From positions 135,090 through 199,089 of the forward strand of contig WYBT01000044.1 of NCBI GenBank assembly GCA_011525785.1: DNA of 64,000 nt, given 5' to 3'. The number at the start of each line of letters is the position of its first letter. The first letter of the stretch is position 1. Shown here in pieces: positions 63,056 to 64,000 of this stretch. The DNA comes from Planctomycetaceae bacterium. GTDB taxonomy: Bacteria > Planctomycetota > UBA1135 > GCA-002686595. Made by a program: the position numbers and the translations under genes. The notes beneath the pieces were generated by a model, which saw nothing but the letters and a program-made list of their open reading frames with translations, was not told the DNA's origin and made no database searches.

Positions 63056-63840
63056 CGCTGCTCGCCGCTCTTGGGCTGCTCGCCGGCCTTGGGCTGCTCA
63101 GCGGCCTTGGGCTGCTCGCCGATCTTGAACGGCGCGAGGAACTCGATCACCTCGCTGGGCTCGACCGGCGGTCCCTTGCCCTGGCGCTGGAACTGCAACA
63201 CAAGCCCGCCTGCTTCCCCTTCGCGCGTCAGGTCGACCATCATCACACGCATCGAGACCGCGTCCGCGAAGCTGGAGGGCTTCGAGTCGTCCGCTTGCTC
63301 GTTGGTGTCGGACTCGGCCGGAGCGGTTTCGCTCGACTCAGCCGTCGGCTTGAAGGTCTGGAAGCGCATCCAGGGCAACTTGCGGCCCTGAACCTCCAAC
63401 TCGCCGTGCGCGCTCTCGAAGATGCCGAGCGATCCGAACTGCTGATCGGCGCTGGCGTCCAGTTCCCCCGAAGCGATGCTGTCGCGCAACTCGCCCGCTG
63501 CGGAAGGCGCGTACTGAGTGATCTCCACTTGCAGACGCTCTCCGCCGATGCGAATGGTCCAGGCGTCCTCGACGCCGGGAATGAAGCCCGTGAGCGCGCC
63601 GGTCCCGACGATTTGGTGACCCTCCGGCAGACTCTCGAAGGGCAACACTGCGCGCAGCTCTTCGAGCTGCTTGCCTTCGTCGAACATCTCGCTCACGTTC
63701 GTTGCGACCAATGCGGCGAGCACGCCCGCCACGACGAGCGCGAGCAGACAGCCGCCGCCGCAGAACCAGGCCCACTTGGGCACACGGCTCTTCTTCTTCG
63801 GCGCTTCGCTCGCTTCGTTGCCCCAGTCGACTTCAGCCAT
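63052..63840 (-). CDS. Membrane-anchored protein with Lys/Pro/Glu repeat tail, unknown function
   Basis: 262 residues. A basic stretch (KKKSRVPKWAW) precedes one membrane helix (FCGGGCLLALVVAGVLAALVATNV). The outer domain (about 45-240) is mixed alpha/beta (ALTGFIPGVEDAWTIRIGGERLQVEIT; ADAVSMRVMMVDLTREGEAGGLVLQFQ). The C-terminus is a four-fold repeat of a six-residue unit (EQPKAA/EQPKAG/EQPKSG), encoded by an 18-bp tandem repeat. GGGAG lies nine bases before the ATG at 63840. Translationally coupled to the next gene. No family was recognised. Confidence 0.75.
   Translation of the reverse strand: MAEVDWGNEASEAPKKKSRVPKWAWFCGGGCLLALVVAGVLAALVATNVSEMFDEGKQLEELRAVLPFESLPEGHQIVGTGALTGFIPGVEDAWTIRIGGERLQVEITQYAPSAAGELRDSIASGELDASADQQFGSLGIFESAHGELEVQGRKLPWMRFQTFKPTAESSETAPAESDTNEQADDSKPSSFADAVSMRVMMVDLTREGEAGGLVLQFQRQGKGPPVEPSEVIEFLAPFKIGEQPKAAEQPKAGEQPKSGEQR
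63058..63129. repeat. 18-bp in-frame tandem repeat, four units
   Basis: Units of the form CTGCTCGCCG(G/C)(C/T)CTTGGG at 63058-63075, 63076-63093, 63094-63111 and 63112-63129 encode the Glu-Gln-Pro-Lys tail of the overlapping minus-strand gene. Because the unit length is a multiple of three, copy-number change would keep the frame. The array touches the start of the downstream gene. Confidence 0.85.
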
Positions 63841-64000
63841 GGTGATGGACTCCCGTGAAAATGCGCGCGAGCACGCTTAGCCCGACCTATTCATGAACCG
63901 CGTAGCGAAAACGTCGGAGCGCCTGTCCTGCAAGGTTCTTCGGCGGGCGCCGCCGGAAGCGACCTGCAAGGTCGCTGAGGACGCCGCACGTCGAAGAAAA
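63841..64000. other. Window edge with two adjoining hairpins
   Basis: No gene is supported in the last 160 bp. A hairpin with nine base pairs and one bulged G lies at 63938-63959 (CTTC-GGCGG with CCGCC-GAAG), touching a second hairpin at 63959-63975 (GCGACC, loop TGCAA, GGTCGC). CCTGCAAGGT occurs twice here. They could belong to the 5' region of the minus-strand gene or to the end of a feature beyond the window. Confidence 0.4.

Overview
The window is about 64 kb of very GC-rich bacterial DNA, densely coding on both strands, with many overlapping stop/start pairs (ATGA, GTGA, TTGA) and frequent GTG/TTG starts. Many genes lack a clear Shine-Dalgarno sequence. The content fits a Planctomycetota bacterium: FG-GAP/ASPIC-UnbV and TPR secreted proteins, formylglycine-enzyme (FGE) domains fused to STAND ATPases, many lipoproteins, a secreted protein with a Cys-rich C-terminal module, and lpxL/yejM-like envelope genes. 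The phylum is an inference from gene content; no rRNA gene is present.

Region 1 (1-6.3 kb) is a stress module: an Hsp20 chaperone, a LuxR-type response regulator, a PAS histidine kinase with FixL-like heme residues, two multi-domain universal stress proteins and a CBS-pair protein. The set resembles a hypoxia/dormancy regulon. Region 2 (6.4-9.2 kb) holds a secreted TPR protein and an FG-GAP lipoprotein, translationally coupled. Region 3 (9.2-15.7 kb, minus strand) is an envelope run: GT-C-like glycosyltransferase, SGNH hydrolase, S51/cyanophycinase-like lipoprotein, LpxL-type acyltransferase and YejM-like membrane sulfatase. A tRNA-Ser(GCU) follows. Region 4 (16-22.5 kb) joins a PEGA lipoprotein, murD, a Clp N-domain-only protein, mcsA and clpC, closed by a strong hairpin.

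Region 5 (22.6-29.3 kb) is the most unusual part. Two convergent genes encode STAND/NACHT ATPases with different N-terminal domains (DUF4062; TIR/deoxyribosyltransferase-like) but the same C-terminal FGE/C-type-lectin-like domain. Their 3' ends form a 72-bp inverted repeat, 67/72 identical, that runs from the last codons into non-coding DNA and in one copy includes a perfect palindrome. The codons just upstream differ at surface positions typical of variable regions of diversity-generating retroelements. No reverse transcriptase or template repeat is in the window.

Region 6 (29.4-40.3 kb) is mixed housekeeping and secreted genes: AraC regulator, aldo/keto reductase, SDR, tandem parvulin, DUF309, dprA, membrane proteins and a thioesterase. 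Region 7 (40.3-46.4 kb) is an isc operon (iscR-iscS-iscU-iscA-hscB-hscA-iscX plus a DUF4375-like gene) without ferredoxin, preceded by an intrinsic terminator. Region 8 (46.4-54.5 kb) has gpmA, a cyclodeaminase-like gene, an M48 lipoprotein, a glycogen-synthase homologue lacking key catalytic residues, an ECF sigma factor with a membrane-anchored neighbour, and two small secreted proteins. Region 9 (54.6-64 kb) has a ROK sugar kinase, an ABC exporter pair, glycolate oxidase glcDEF, a YbjQ protein and two membrane-anchored proteins of unknown function.
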